45,590 nt of DNA from Alphaproteobacteria bacterium. Lineage in GTDB: Bacteria; Pseudomonadota; Alphaproteobacteria; UBA2966. Position 1 is the first letter of the stretch; each line of letters begins with the position of its first letter. The notes under the pieces were generated by a model, which saw only the letters and a program-made list of their open reading frames with translations, was not told where the DNA came from and did not search any database. The translations under genes were made by a program, and so were the position numbers. Where the stretch lies: positions 1 through 45,590 of the forward strand of contig JABIFY010000116.1 in assembly GCA_018650465.1 (NCBI GenBank). The letters are read 5' to 3'. Positions 17,824 to 26,868 of this stretch are shown one piece after another.

Positions 17824-18638
17824 TTATCTGACAGGGTACTGGTCGCCGACGACACTGCGAAACTTTTCGACATAAGGTGCGGCGATGCGATCCAGTTCGC
17901 CCGTTGCCTCAAGCTCCTTGTGACATCGGTCAAAATCGTCTGCGATCATCTTGTCGCGAAAATAGAGGCGCTGGGGGCCTTTGTTAAATATACGCCTGAA
18001 GCTCGTCTTGATCCTGGTATCAACATCAGGCTCCAGCCCTGTCTTCCCACGCTCGCGCACAACGTTCAGAAAATGAGCCGTGATCAGTCCATCGGCAAAA
18101 ATGGCATCGGCCCGGCCCGCCAAAAGAGGCCGCACCTGATCAAATCGTTTTGCCCTGTTTCTAAAACTGGCAAAGTTCGGCACCAGTTTTTCAATACCCA
18201 GAATTTTTTGGGCACCCGGAAAACTAATGATCCGTTTGCCAAAAAAATCTTCCACTTTGGTCGCGTTATCAAGACCTTTTCCGACGACAACTGTGGATCC
18301 GTCCTGCAGATGGATGAAAGCCAACGTAGCAAAACCGGGAAATACCTGCCCGCCTTCCGCTGTCGCCAAAGCATCAAAATTGTTGTCTTTATATTCTGCC
18401 CAATGACGGCCAAAAGGCACCATGCTGAAATTCACTGAATGGCCGCAATGCTTCAGGGTGGCTGCAACGACATCACCGATCCGCCCGGCCCCCTTGCTGT
18501 CAAAATGTGGGGGATGACAGGGGCGACCATATTTATTTCACGCGCCTGACCTGACGTTGGATTAACAAGGCCTGACACGGAATAAACAAAGACTGATAAT
18601 GTTAGCGCAAGGGTCCCGACGGTAGGAAAGTTTTTCAT
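17824..18638 (-). pseudogene. Family-3-like periplasmic solute-binding protein, split by a one-base frameshift
   Basis: Two frames together make one binding protein. From the ATG at 18638, a signal peptide (MKNFPTVGTLALTLSVFVYS...GQA) leads into REINMVAPVIP. A run of five G on the plus strand (18509-18513) then shifts the frame and it stops at 18453. If one more C is restored in the coding strand, the sequence continues as VIPPHFDSKGAGRIGDVVAATLKHCGHSVNFSMVPFGRHWAEY and on to the stop at 17824. That is a typical start of a small-molecule binding protein fold, followed by the IISFPGAQKILGIEKLV and RADAIFADG segments of the amino-acid-binding (SBP_bac_3) type. About 270 residues when repaired. 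Either a recent mutation, a sequencing or assembly error in the homopolymer, or slippage-controlled expression. The kinase gene begins 17 nt downstream. Confidence 0.82.
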
Positions 18639-18772
18639 ATAATGCACCAAAGAGAATTTAGTAGACCGCAATAATTCAAAATATACATTAGTGAATTAAG
18701 ATATAGAAGTCAGCGCCATTAAATCAAATACGTTTTCAACAATACCAAAAAACCACAGTGCGCCGATTATCG

Positions 18773-19747
18773 TTAATCCTCGCCCTTCAGCTTCATGCGA
18801 CCAGCGGCGGAAACGATGTGTTTTTCCGGCAACAAACCTTGCGGACGATAGAGCAGCATCAGGACCAGGATCAGACCGATCAGCACAATCCGGGCCGCCG
18901 CGGCCTGGGTCTGGAAGTCGGGTGAAACCACAGCTGCGATCAGGCTGTCACTGGCGGACCAGACGCCCCACATGACGACACTGCCGACAATGGCACCAAG
19001 GTTGTTGCCGCTGCCGCCAACGATGACCATGACAAAAATCTGGATGGTGAAGATCGGCAGAAAATCTGTTGGGCTGATGAAGCCAATGAAATTGGCATAA
19101 AGCGCACCAGCGAGACCCATGGTGGCCGAGCCCAGAATGAAGGACTGCAAACGAAAGGCAAAGACGTTTTTACCCATGGCCATCGCCGCATGTTCGTCTT
19201 CCCGGATGGCCCGTAAAACTCGTCCCCAGGGTGAGCGCAAGATACGCTCGAAGCCCCAATAAACCAGGCCGATAACCCCGATGCAAACGCCTAAATACAA
19301 GATATTGTCGACAAGGGGTGACGCGGAAAGGTCTTCCAGCGGCTTGGGCAGGGAATAAAGCCCTTCCGGACCACGAGTCAACTGATCCATGTTGTTGGCG
19401 ATTAACTGAATTGATACAGCGATACCAAAGGTCGAGATGGCAAGAAAATCTTCCCGCAAACGCAACGTAATATAACCGATGATCGCGGCCACAAAGGCGG
19501 TGACTACTATGGCCCCGAGCCAACCTACCGGCACCGGCAGATCGTAGCCGCCAAACAGCGTATCGTCATAATGCGGGCCGGTCATGATAGCCGAGGTATA
19601 AGCGCCTACCGCAAAGAAACCGGCAATACCAACATTAAAGAGACCCGTAAAACCCCACTGGATATTGAGGCCAATGGAGGTCAGGGAAAAAAACGAAGAC
19701 TGGATCAGGAAAAAGACCAGAAAGGATACGACGCCGAGCAACTCCAT
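18773..19747 (-). CDS. livM: Branched-chain amino acid-type ABC transporter permease LivM
   Basis: A 324-residue polytopic protein with the LivM pattern: SLTSIGLNIQWGFTGLFNVGIAGFFAVGAYTSAI, LREDFLAISTFGIAVSIQLI, GRVLRAIREDEHAAMAMGKNVFAFRLQSF (the coupling-helix EAA-like motif) and VMVIVGGSGNNLGAIVGS. It forms the inner-membrane channel with LivH. Its start overlaps the livH stop (TAATG). Last gene of livG-F-H-M. Confidence 0.93.
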   Translation of the reverse strand: MELLGVVSFLVFFLIQSSFFSLTSIGLNIQWGFTGLFNVGIAGFFAVGAYTSAIMTGPHYDDTLFGGYDLPVPVGWLGAIVVTAFVAAIIGYITLRLREDFLAISTFGIAVSIQLIANNMDQLTRGPEGLYSLPKPLEDLSASPLVDNILYLGVCIGVIGLVYWGFERILRSPWGRVLRAIREDEHAAMAMGKNVFAFRLQSFILGSATMGLAGALYANFIGFISPTDFLPIFTIQIFVMVIVGGSGNNLGAIVGSVVMWGVWSASDSLIAAVVSPDFQTQAAAARIVLIGLILVLMLLYRPQGLLPEKHIVSAAGRMKLKGED

Positions 19748-20643
19748 TATTCACGCTCCCCCAACAAACCCTGGGGTCTGACAAGCAGGACCAGTAGCAT
19801 AATCATGAAACTGACCGCCGCGCGATAGGCGGAGAGATCAAAATAAACCGCAAAGGATTCAGCAAGTCCTATAACCAGCGCGCCGAGCACCGTGCCATAC
19901 AAATTACCCACGCCGCCCAGGATCAGAGCTGCAAACATCGGCAACAACATATCGAAGCCCATCTCCGCTTTGGCCTGAAAGATATGGCCTTGCAGGGTTC
20001 CGGCTGTGACCGCCAGGGCCGTGCCGATAATCCAGGTCATGCGAATGATCATTTTCAGATCGATGCCATTGATCCGAGCCAGGGTCGGGTTTTCTGACAC
20101 GGCCCGCATCATGCGGCCCATGTTGGTTTTGGTCAGGAACATATGCAGCGACACCACGGCAAACACACACAAGCCAATGATCGCCAGGTCGTCGGGCACC
20201 ATTTTGACACCCGGCATGATTTCGATGGCCTTGGGGATATAAAAACTGAAATATTTTGGATCGCCACCGGCAAACAAGTGGATCAGATTCCGTCCCATCA
20301 GGGAAAGACCAAAGGCCGCCATGATCAAGGTAATGCGCGAGGCATTGCTGTTACGCAGCGGACGAAAAACAAGATAGTCCACCATCAACACCACAATGGA
20401 GGTACAGACGATGGCAAGGGGAATGGACACCAGCAGCGGCCAACCAAACTTGACCGGGCCCATAACGCCAACGCCTGCGCCGATAACGGTTACGGCCCCA
20501 AGGGCAAAATAGGCCCCGATAGCGAGGACTTCACCTTGGGCAAAATTGGCAAAGCGCAAGACATTATATGTCATGCTGAGGCCCAAAGCCCCCAGTGCAA
20601 TCAGCGAGGCATTGAGGATGCCGTCGGCGACAAACTGCATCAT
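19747..20643 (-). CDS. livH: Branched-chain amino acid-type ABC transporter permease LivH
   Basis: A 298-residue LivH-type permease: LIALGALGLSMTYNVLRFANFAQGEVLAIGAYFAL near the N terminus, TNMGRMMRAVSENPTLARINGIDLKMIIRMTW (the cytoplasmic loop contacting the ATPases) and LGGVGNLYGTVLGALVIGLAE near the C terminus. Overlaps livF by 4 nt upstream and livM by 1 nt downstream, so the operon is tightly coupled. Confidence 0.93.
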   Translation of the reverse strand: MMQFVADGILNASLIALGALGLSMTYNVLRFANFAQGEVLAIGAYFALGAVTVIGAGVGVMGPVKFGWPLLVSIPLAIVCTSIVVLMVDYLVFRPLRNSNASRITLIMAAFGLSLMGRNLIHLFAGGDPKYFSFYIPKAIEIMPGVKMVPDDLAIIGLCVFAVVSLHMFLTKTNMGRMMRAVSENPTLARINGIDLKMIIRMTWIIGTALAVTAGTLQGHIFQAKAEMGFDMLLPMFAALILGGVGNLYGTVLGALVIGLAESFAVYFDLSAYRAAVSFMIMLLVLLVRPQGLLGERE

Positions 20644-21446
20644 GCGCTGTCTCCCGGTGTTGAATTCTCACTTGTCGCACTCGCCGTCACGACATTCTCC
20701 ATAGTGCTTTTGCCATGACCACCCATATACAATTCACCGACCTCAGGATTATGCAGCAAGGATTGTGCCTCGCCGTTCACCCGATCAACACCTTCCGCCA
20801 GTACGTAGCCCCGGTCCGAAATTTCCAGGCCAGCGCGGGCATTTTGTTCGACCATCAAGATGGTGACGCCGGAATCGCGAATTTTCAAAAGTTGTTGGAA
20901 GACCACTTGCGTCAGTTTGGGCGACAGTCCGGCAGAGGGCTCGTCCAGCATCAATAAAGAAGGACTAGCCATCAAGGCCCGGCCCACAGCCACCATCTGG
21001 CGCTGACCACCGGAAAGCTTACCTGCGGCCAGGTTGCGAAAGCGCGCAAGATCGGGAAACAAATCGTAAAGTTTCTCGCGGGTTTCCGCCATGGAGCTGC
21101 GGTGATGGATGGCCCCCAACTCCAGATTTTCAGCCACCGATAATTTGGCAAAAACGTTTTCTGTCTGCGGCACATAGCCCAGGCCTTCACGCACCAGCTT
21201 GTGGGTCTCCATACCGGTAATGTCTTTACCCTGTAATTCGATGCTGCCTTCGACCACTGATAACAGGCCGGCAATGGCCTTGACCAGGGTCGACTTCCCC
21301 GCCCCGTTTGGACCCAATATCGTGACGATCTCACCAACGCAGACATGAATGGAACAGCCGTGCAGAATATTCAGGTTGGGGATATAACCCGCCACCAGGT
21401 TCTGTACGTCAAGAATCTTGTTATTGGGGTTATTGACGGGTGTCAT
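20640..21446 (-). CDS. livF: ABC transporter ATP-binding protein LivF
   Basis: A 268-residue ATPase with Walker A (GPNGAGKST), LivF-type Q-loop region (REGLGYVPQTENVFAKLSVAENLELGA), signature LSGGQRQMVAVGRALM, Walker B LLMLDEPSAGLSP and the H-loop replaced by the family's MVEQNA. The C-terminal tail after the YMGGHG segment is about 25 residues longer than usual and Ser/Thr-rich. Overlaps livG by 4 nt (ATGA) upstream and livH downstream. Confidence 0.93.
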   Translation of the reverse strand: MTPVNNPNNKILDVQNLVAGYIPNLNILHGCSIHVCVGEIVTILGPNGAGKSTLVKAIAGLLSVVEGSIELQGKDITGMETHKLVREGLGYVPQTENVFAKLSVAENLELGAIHHRSSMAETREKLYDLFPDLARFRNLAAGKLSGGQRQMVAVGRALMASPSLLMLDEPSAGLSPKLTQVVFQQLLKIRDSGVTILMVEQNARAGLEISDRGYVLAEGVDRVNGEAQSLLHNPEVGELYMGGHGKSTMENVVTASATSENSTPGDSA

Positions 21447-22210
21447 GATCCGTCCTCCGCCACACCGCCGAGGAAGGCTTCCAGAACCCGCGCATCATTC
21501 TGCACCTCGCTGGCCGAGCCTTGCATCAGCATCTGGCCGCTGGCCATGACCAGGATCGGATCACATAAATTCATGATCAGATCCATATTATGTTCAATGA
21601 TCAAAAAGGTCAGGCCGCGCCGGTTCAACTCGGCAATCTTCTCGACAATTTCACCCAGCAGGGTCGGGTTCACACCAGCCCCGGGTTCATCCAGCATGAC
21701 CATTTTGGGATCAGACATCAGGGCCCGGCCCAGTTCCAGCAGTTTCATCTGACCACCAGAGAGATTGCCACCGCGTTCCTCTGCCACCTGGATCAGATTC
21801 AGAAATTCCATGACCTTCACGGCTTCATCGCGAATGCGCATTTCTTCTTCCATGACGGCTTTGGGGCGTATCCAGTTATTCCAGAAGCTTTCGCCAAGCT
21901 GGCCCTTGGGTACCATCATCAGGTTTTCCAGCACGGTCATACCGGCAAAAGGCTTGGGAATCTGGAATGTCCGCACCAGACCACGGCGAAAAGTTTTGAA
22001 AGAAGGGAGCGGCGTAATATCTTCCCCGTCGAAAATGATCCGACCAGAGGTTATGGGGAATTCACCCGCAATGGCGTTAAATGTCGTCGTTTTTCCGGCA
22101 CCATTTGGCCCGATAAGGCCTGTAATAGTGCCTTTTTTTACTTCAAACGAAGTTCCATCGACAGCCCGCAGGCCACCAAAATCCTTAACAAGTGATTCAA
22201 CTTTGAGCAT
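21443..22210 (-). CDS. livG: ABC transporter ATP-binding protein LivG
   Basis: About 255 residues from the ATG at 22210 (MLKVESLVKDFGGLRAVDG), which fits the family start; the frame is open for 39 further codons, but those residues do not resemble LivG. Walker A GPNGAGKTT, RTFQIPKPFAGMTVLENLM after the Q-loop, NLSGGQMKLLELGRALM, Walker B MVMLDEPGAGVNP, and H-loop LIIEHNMD. First gene of the liv operon, divergent from the binding-protein gene with 159 nt between them. Confidence 0.92.
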   Translation of the reverse strand: MLKVESLVKDFGGLRAVDGTSFEVKKGTITGLIGPNGAGKTTTFNAIAGEFPITSGRIIFDGEDITPLPSFKTFRRGLVRTFQIPKPFAGMTVLENLMMVPKGQLGESFWNNWIRPKAVMEEEMRIRDEAVKVMEFLNLIQVAEERGGNLSGGQMKLLELGRALMSDPKMVMLDEPGAGVNPTLLGEIVEKIAELNRRGLTFLIIEHNMDLIMNLCDPILVMASGQMLMQGSASEVQNDARVLEAFLGGVAEDGS

Positions 22211-22369
22211 ATGAATTGTGAACTTTTGGCAGAGGTAATTTGACTGGTTGTAAAAAAATATGGCCTTTGAACGACTTCCAATTGCTACCTCTTTTAGCTT
22301 ACCTTTGCAATTAATGAAAAAAATCATCGTCCAAATCTACTTCGAAATATTCAAGGGAGATTCTTCATT

Positions 22370-23665
22370 ATGAAAATCAAATCAACCGTCGCAGCGCTTT
22401 CCGCAGCCGTCGCTGTCGCAGGTACGCTGGCCCTGGTCAGCACCTCCGCACAGGCAGCAGACTGCAAACACAAAGTCGGTTCCATACTATCGCTGACAGG
22501 ATCATACGGTGCCTATGGCGTGCCGATTTCCAAGGCTGCCCAAATGGGTGTGGAACAAGTCAACGCCGCCCGCGCCGCTGTGGGTGTTGGTTGTGATCTG
22601 ACCTATGACGTTCGTGATTCTCAAACCCAGGCGTCGGTTGCCATTGATGCCGCCACCAAGATGATCGACATCGAAGGCGTGACCGCCCTTGTGGGTCCGA
22701 TTTCTTCCGGCATTACAGCACCACTGCTGTCTTCGGTGACCGTTGAAAAAGGCGTTGTCCTGATTGCCACGGCATCGACATCGCCGACCTTTACTAAAAT
22801 GGGCCGCGAAGGCAAAACCAAGGGTCTGTTTTTCCGCACCCTGCCCGCCGATACCTTGCAGGCAGTCGCCACGGCCAAACTGGCCTGGGATGTGGGCATC
22901 CGCAAACCTGCGATTATTTACCTGAATAATGACTGGGGCAAAAACAACCAGGCTGAATTCACTGCAGCTTTCGAAGCCCAGGGCGGCAAAGTTGTCGCGG
23001 CTGTCGCTTTCAACGCTGACCAGCCGTCTTATCGTTCGGAAATCAACAAGGCGCTGAAAGGTGGTCCTGACAGCCTTTACCTGGTATCCCAGCCGCAGGA
23101 TGGTACCAAACAGATCCGCGAATGGATCAAGTTTGAAGGCCCGTCACAATATATCTTCCCGCAAGGCATGAACGACACCAAATTTGTGAACACCATCGGC
23201 CCGGACCTGCTGAAAAACGGTTGGTTCATGAGCCCTGGTCAGCCAGACACCCCGTCGATCAAGACCATGGAAGCTGATTACCAAAAGCGCTTTAACCTTA
23301 GCCCCAAAGGTCCTGGCCGGAATTCCGGTTATGACAGCGGCGTGCTGCTGGCCCTCGCTATGGTGGCGTCGGACATTCAGGGTAAAGACATCAAGGGTTC
23401 CACACTGTCTGGTCACATTCGTGCCATTACCGGCAGCACAGGCGAAAAGGTTTATGCGGGCGTTGCCGGCCTGACCAAAGCCATTGAGTTGCTGAAAGCC
23501 GGCAAGGAAATCCAGTATGTGGGTGCCACCGGCCCGATCAACTTTGATCAGTATGGTGACGTTGCCCAGCCTTTTGTTGGCATGAAGTTCAAGGGCGGCG
23601 ATTTCTCAAATGAAAGAGCCATTACCCTGGAAGATGTTGCCAAAGTGAAAGCCATGATCAAGTAG
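22370..23665 (+). CDS. Liv-type ABC transporter substrate-binding protein
   Basis: A 431-residue periplasmic protein with a signal peptide cleaved after AQA (about residue 29). The mature part follows the Leu/Ile/Val-binding family (Peripla_BP_6): GSILSLTGSYGAYGVPISKAAQMGVEQVNAA, IEGVTALVGPISSGITAPL, VLIATASTSPTFT, then PAIIYLNNDWGKNNQAEF and PDSLYLVSQPQDGTKQIREW. AGGGAGA lies about 9 nt before the ATG. It supplies the LivFGHM complex encoded divergently. The family takes up amino acids, urea, amides and aromatic acids, so the ligand cannot be named; the neighbouring hydantoinase-type genes make a cyclic amide or amino acid derivative an attractive guess. An intrinsic terminator follows. Confidence 0.9.
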   Translation: MKIKSTVAALSAAVAVAGTLALVSTSAQAADCKHKVGSILSLTGSYGAYGVPISKAAQMGVEQVNAARAAVGVGCDLTYDVRDSQTQASVAIDAATKMIDIEGVTALVGPISSGITAPLLSSVTVEKGVVLIATASTSPTFTKMGREGKTKGLFFRTLPADTLQAVATAKLAWDVGIRKPAIIYLNNDWGKNNQAEFTAAFEAQGGKVVAAVAFNADQPSYRSEINKALKGGPDSLYLVSQPQDGTKQIREWIKFEGPSQYIFPQGMNDTKFVNTIGPDLLKNGWFMSPGQPDTPSIKTMEADYQKRFNLSPKGPGRNSGYDSGVLLALAMVASDIQGKDIKGSTLSGHIRAITGSTGEKVYAGVAGLTKAIELLKAGKEIQYVGATGPINFDQYGDVAQPFVGMKFKGGDFSNERAITLEDVAKVKAMIK

Positions 23666-23688
23666 GATCAACCGCTTCAAAATAAATC

Positions 23689-23753
23689 AGGGGCCGGTCG
23701 GCCAGGCGTTTCCGCAAAACCGGAATCGCCCTAACTGACTGGCTCCTTTTTTT
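23689..23753 (+). terminator. Intrinsic terminator after the Liv binding-protein gene
   Basis: AGGGGCCGGT (23689-23698) pairs over 10 positions, two of them G-U, with ACTGGCTCCT (23738-23747), immediately followed by a run of T to 23753. The 39-nt loop holds a second hairpin, the palindrome at 23705-23730. It ends transcription 24-88 nt after the stop codon. Confidence 0.75.
23705..23730. repeat. Extragenic palindrome, copy 1
   Basis: GGCGTTTCCG / CGGAATCGCC with one central mismatch and a 6-nt loop. It belongs to the same family as the palindromes at 26869-26897 and 26941-26965 (core TTCCG...CGGAA flanked by CG-rich ends). Here it sits in the loop of the terminator just upstream of the first aldo/keto reductase. 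Confidence 0.6.
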
Positions 23754-23768
23754 ATGCTGGATTTCCCC

Positions 23769-24794
23769 ATGACTAAAATCGAAACCACCGAGCTGGCACC
23801 CGGCTATACAGTGCCCCGCATTATCAACGGCGGTTGGCAATTGCAGGGCCAGTCACGTGATGAGGTTCTGAAACTGGCTTTACGACAGGCTGAGGCTGGC
23901 CTTGTTGCCTTTGAGACCGCAGACACCTATCCCGATGGCGAAAATTTGATGGGCGAACTCCAGGCCTTAAGACGCCGAAATGGCCAGGCCCCTGTGCGCA
24001 TCCACACACGATATTCACCCGATGTCACATCTGGACCACCGTCCAGCCTGGCCGTGGTCAAAGCTCTGGATGATGCCCTGATACGCCTCAGATCCGAACA
24101 ACTGGACCTGGTTCAGTTACAGTGGTGGCGGCTTGATGTGCCGGGTTGGCTGGACGTTTATGGCTGGCTGTCGGAACAACAGCAGGCAGGAAAGATCGCC
24201 CAATTAGGCCTGAGTAATTTTACCACCTCCGCCCTGCAAATCATCCTGAGTGTTGGATTGCCCGTGGTCAGCAACCAGGTGCAGATTTCTCTGGTCGACA
24301 AACGCGCCCTGGGTGCCATGCGCGACCTCTGCCAGGCCCACGACATTTCTCTGTTGGCCTATGGCCCCCTGTGCGGTGGCAATCTGACAAGCCACAAACC
24401 AGACCCCGCCAGCATCGTGCCGCCTGCCGACTACAGCCGCGAATACCGCCTCATGGTCGAGCAATTCGGCGGCTGGGACTTGTTGCAAAACCTGGTCACG
24501 GTACTGAACCAAATCGCCAGCCGCCACGATGTCTCTGCCAGTGTCATCGCCCTGCGTTGGGTACTGGATCAGGCCGGTGTGGCGGCTTTGATGTTGGGTG
24601 CCAGCAATCCCCGAAACATCGCCAACAACCTCAAAGTTTTTGACATTGCACTGACGACAGAAGACCGCGCCGATCTGGATGAAATTCTGGCCCGGCGGAA
24701 TCCGTCAAACGGCGGCCCCGGTGAACTGGAACGCGAGCCGGATGGCTTGTTCCAGGAACTAATTGTGGCCAGCCGAGAAGCACAGGGAACCTGA
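23769..24794 (+). CDS. Aldo/keto reductase-family protein, copy 1 (degenerate catalytic tetrad)
   Basis: A 341-residue AKR-fold protein from the ATG at 23769; an ATG 15 nt earlier overlaps the terminator T run. It matches the two paralogues at 25822-26859 and 26967-28010 in layout: PGYTVPRIINGGWQL, ETADTYPDGENLMGELQAL, LDLVQLQWWRLDVPGW, IAQLGLSNF, QFGGWDLLQ, LGASNPRNIANNLKVFD. Of the catalytic tetrad (Asp, Tyr, Lys, His) only Tyr54 remains: the Asp is E49, the Lys is R81 and the His is Q118. The protein may have lost classical NADPH-dependent carbonyl reduction or do something else. No convincing ribosome site is visible. It stands alone on the plus strand between a terminator and a repeat pair. 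Confidence 0.85.
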   Translation: MTKIETTELAPGYTVPRIINGGWQLQGQSRDEVLKLALRQAEAGLVAFETADTYPDGENLMGELQALRRRNGQAPVRIHTRYSPDVTSGPPSSLAVVKALDDALIRLRSEQLDLVQLQWWRLDVPGWLDVYGWLSEQQQAGKIAQLGLSNFTTSALQIILSVGLPVVSNQVQISLVDKRALGAMRDLCQAHDISLLAYGPLCGGNLTSHKPDPASIVPPADYSREYRLMVEQFGGWDLLQNLVTVLNQIASRHDVSASVIALRWVLDQAGVAALMLGASNPRNIANNLKVFDIALTTEDRADLDEILARRNPSNGGPGELEREPDGLFQELIVASREAQGT

Positions 24795-24811
24795 CTATCG
24801 TCCTCTTCTTC

Positions 24812-24930
24812 CGTCATGCCCGTGCTTGACACGGGCATCTCCGCGAAGCCAACCAGCCCTTGTAGAATGTGCCGAAAATTGTAATTTTGTAATAGCCTCA
24901 GAGATTACCGGGTCACGCCCGGTAATGACG
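24812..24930. repeat. REP-like doublet (two inverted palindromes)
   Basis: Two 30-nt palindromic units in inverted orientation: 24812-24841 (CGTCATGCCCGTG, loop CTTG, CACGGGCATCTC) and 24901-24930 (GAGATTACCGGG, loop TCAC, GCCCGGTAATGACG). The second is the reverse complement of the first in its conserved ends (CGTCAT...ATCTC). This paired-REP (BIME-like) form is known in alphaproteobacteria and is usually mobilised by a separate REP-associated transposase. Lies between convergent genes and may also act as a bidirectional terminator. Confidence 0.75.
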
Positions 24931-24950
24931 ATAGGGGCCAAATCCGTACC

Positions 24951-25814
24951 TCAGGTGATTCGCGCCAGAACAGCCACATCCACAGGCCCATCAAAATGGA
25001 TGCCTTCACACTCACGCCCCCTGATCACTCGATCATTTGAGACCGCCAACGCCGTATGCCACATGTCGCGATCAACAACTGACATCATGAAAGCGGACAA
25101 CTGCCCAAACTTCACATCCACAGATGATGGTGGCTCTTTCCCGGTCAGTTCCACATAAACCTCCGGTGACATCCAACTAAGGGTGCGGCCCTCGAACTTC
25201 AGTGAACGTCTGTCGTTGCCAGGCAGTTGCGTGCATTCAGCTACTGACGAGAATGTTGACAACCAGAGTTCCGCTTCTACGACAGGTTGATCCGCAACAA
25301 ACCACATTTCCGCAACCCGACCCAAACCAAGTGCATCACAAGAGTTCCGGTATTCCGGATTTCCACCGTTTTCCCCCAGATAACAAATGAACGCCGCTGT
25401 GCCACAGAGGACATCTTCCAGCAAAATGTATGTCCATCGATCAGGCTCATCTGCTGTACCCGAGACATATGATTTCAGACCAGTCTGCCCCTCGGCAACA
25501 AAGTCAGCATTTAGCTTTTCCAGGTCATCATGGTGATAGCCAGGCGCAAAGACGGCTCTTGTTTGCCTCAAATCTTCAGAAAATGGCATGGTCCCGTTTG
25601 CGGCGGCAAATTCCGTTGCTTCAACAACAGATAGAAATTCCAGTACGATATCACCCAGCCGAAAATAGGCGGCATGCACACCGTTTCCAATGTCTGTTCG
25701 ATCAGGAGAGTGTGGTGTTATCCCATATTCACCGAAACAAGCCTTTGCCTCAGCCAAACTATTGTCTGCGGCATAGGCGATGATATGGTCCAGTTTCAAG
25801 GTGTTTGTCGTCAT
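24951..25814 (-). CDS. VOC/glyoxalase-like domain protein
   Basis: A 287-residue protein with the start of a Glyoxalase-3-like (VOC superfamily) domain: LKLDHIIAYAADNSLAEAKACFGEYGI, then HAAYFRLGDIVLEFLSVVEATEFA and TYILLEDVLCGTAAFICYLGE. The first HII motif and the E of LEFLSV are candidate metal ligands. A second half (about 160-287) looks like a degenerate repeat of the fold. The substrate is unknown. It follows the aldo/keto reductase gene at 25822 by 7 nt and is the last gene of that minus-strand group. Confidence 0.75.
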   Translation of the reverse strand: MTTNTLKLDHIIAYAADNSLAEAKACFGEYGITPHSPDRTDIGNGVHAAYFRLGDIVLEFLSVVEATEFAAANGTMPFSEDLRQTRAVFAPGYHHDDLEKLNADFVAEGQTGLKSYVSGTADEPDRWTYILLEDVLCGTAAFICYLGENGGNPEYRNSCDALGLGRVAEMWFVADQPVVEAELWLSTFSSVAECTQLPGNDRRSLKFEGRTLSWMSPEVYVELTGKEPPSSVDVKFGQLSAFMMSVVDRDMWHTALAVSNDRVIRGRECEGIHFDGPVDVAVLARIT

Positions 25815-25821
25815 CTCCTGC

Positions 25822-26859
25822 CTAAACCCGACCGTCGTTCAGATTGTAATGCATGATGCGGCCGTGGCGGCCATTTTTGTCGCGTTCCAGGTCATAGACA
25901 TCTCCGGCCGGACCGGCGGCTTTGGCGCTGACGGCGTCGATGTCGGCGAAGTCCTGATCCGTCAGTTTCAAATCAAAAATGCGGCTGTTTTCATCCAGGT
26001 GGCGGGTGGAGGTGGCACCTACCACGGCGCAGGCCACTTGCGGACGGGACAGCGTCCAGGCGACTGCAACCTGGCCGATGGTGGCCTTATGTCGTCCGGC
26101 GATAGCGCTGAGGGTTTGTAATAATCTCTGGAACAAATCCCAGCCGCCAAAGTCATCAATGATCAGTTTGTATTTGGTCAGTGAGCGATTGCTGAAGGCG
26201 TCGCCAGGTTCCGGTTTACCGAGCCAGTCGGCGGATAAAAAACCGCCCGCCAAAGCGCCATAACAAAAATATTGCGTGTCCTGGGCTTTACACAAACCGG
26301 TCATTTGCTGTTCCGGGCGGCGGTCCAGCACGGAATATTGCACATGGTTTGTGGCCAGGGGATAGCCTGCGTCAACCAATTCGCGCAAAGCATCCGTATT
26401 GAAGTTGGTGACGCCCAGCAGGCCGATCATGCCCTTGTCCTGCATTTTTTTCAGGGCCATAGCGAAGTCCACATAACCCGGCACAGCCGTATCCCACCAG
26501 TGGAACTGGGCCATATCCAGCTGTTCCTTGCCCAGACGTTTAAGCGACTTGTGGATCATGGCTTCCACATAGGCTTCTCCAACGTCGCCAATGGAATCAA
26601 AGTCCGGCACAAATTTGGAATTGATGTTGATGCTGTCGGCCAATGATGGATATTTTTTGCGAAAATCGCCGATCAGGTCTTCAACGCCCGTATAAATATC
26701 GGCCACATCAAAGGTCGTAATCCCGGCTTCCACAAAGGTCGCCATATCCTGTACAGCCTGGTCATGGTCAATGTCGCCATGCCCGCCCGCCAGGTGCCAG
26801 CCGCCTTTGACAATGCGCGATATGGAAACACCGGGCCGAATTTCAGATCGTTCGATCAT
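25822..26859 (-). CDS. Aldo/keto reductase, copy 2 (complete catalytic tetrad)
   Basis: A 345-residue AKR with the tetrad D51, Y56, K82, H120 (TTFDVADIYTG, SKFVPDF, AQFHWWD) and the cofactor end GATSTRHLDENSRIFDLKL. It is very close to copy 3, sharing long blocks such as WHLAGGHGDID, WLGKPEPG and TKYKLIIDDFGGWDLFQ, which marks a local gene duplication. It probably reduces an aldehyde or ketone with NADPH. An extragenic palindrome begins 10 nt upstream of the ATG and no clear Shine-Dalgarno is visible, so translation may be coupled or reduced. Confidence 0.9.
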   Translation of the reverse strand: MIERSEIRPGVSISRIVKGGWHLAGGHGDIDHDQAVQDMATFVEAGITTFDVADIYTGVEDLIGDFRKKYPSLADSININSKFVPDFDSIGDVGEAYVEAMIHKSLKRLGKEQLDMAQFHWWDTAVPGYVDFAMALKKMQDKGMIGLLGVTNFNTDALRELVDAGYPLATNHVQYSVLDRRPEQQMTGLCKAQDTQYFCYGALAGGFLSADWLGKPEPGDAFSNRSLTKYKLIIDDFGGWDLFQRLLQTLSAIAGRHKATIGQVAVAWTLSRPQVACAVVGATSTRHLDENSRIFDLKLTDQDFADIDAVSAKAAGPAGDVYDLERDKNGRHGRIMHYNLNDGRV

Positions 26860-26868
26860 CGGCGGCTA

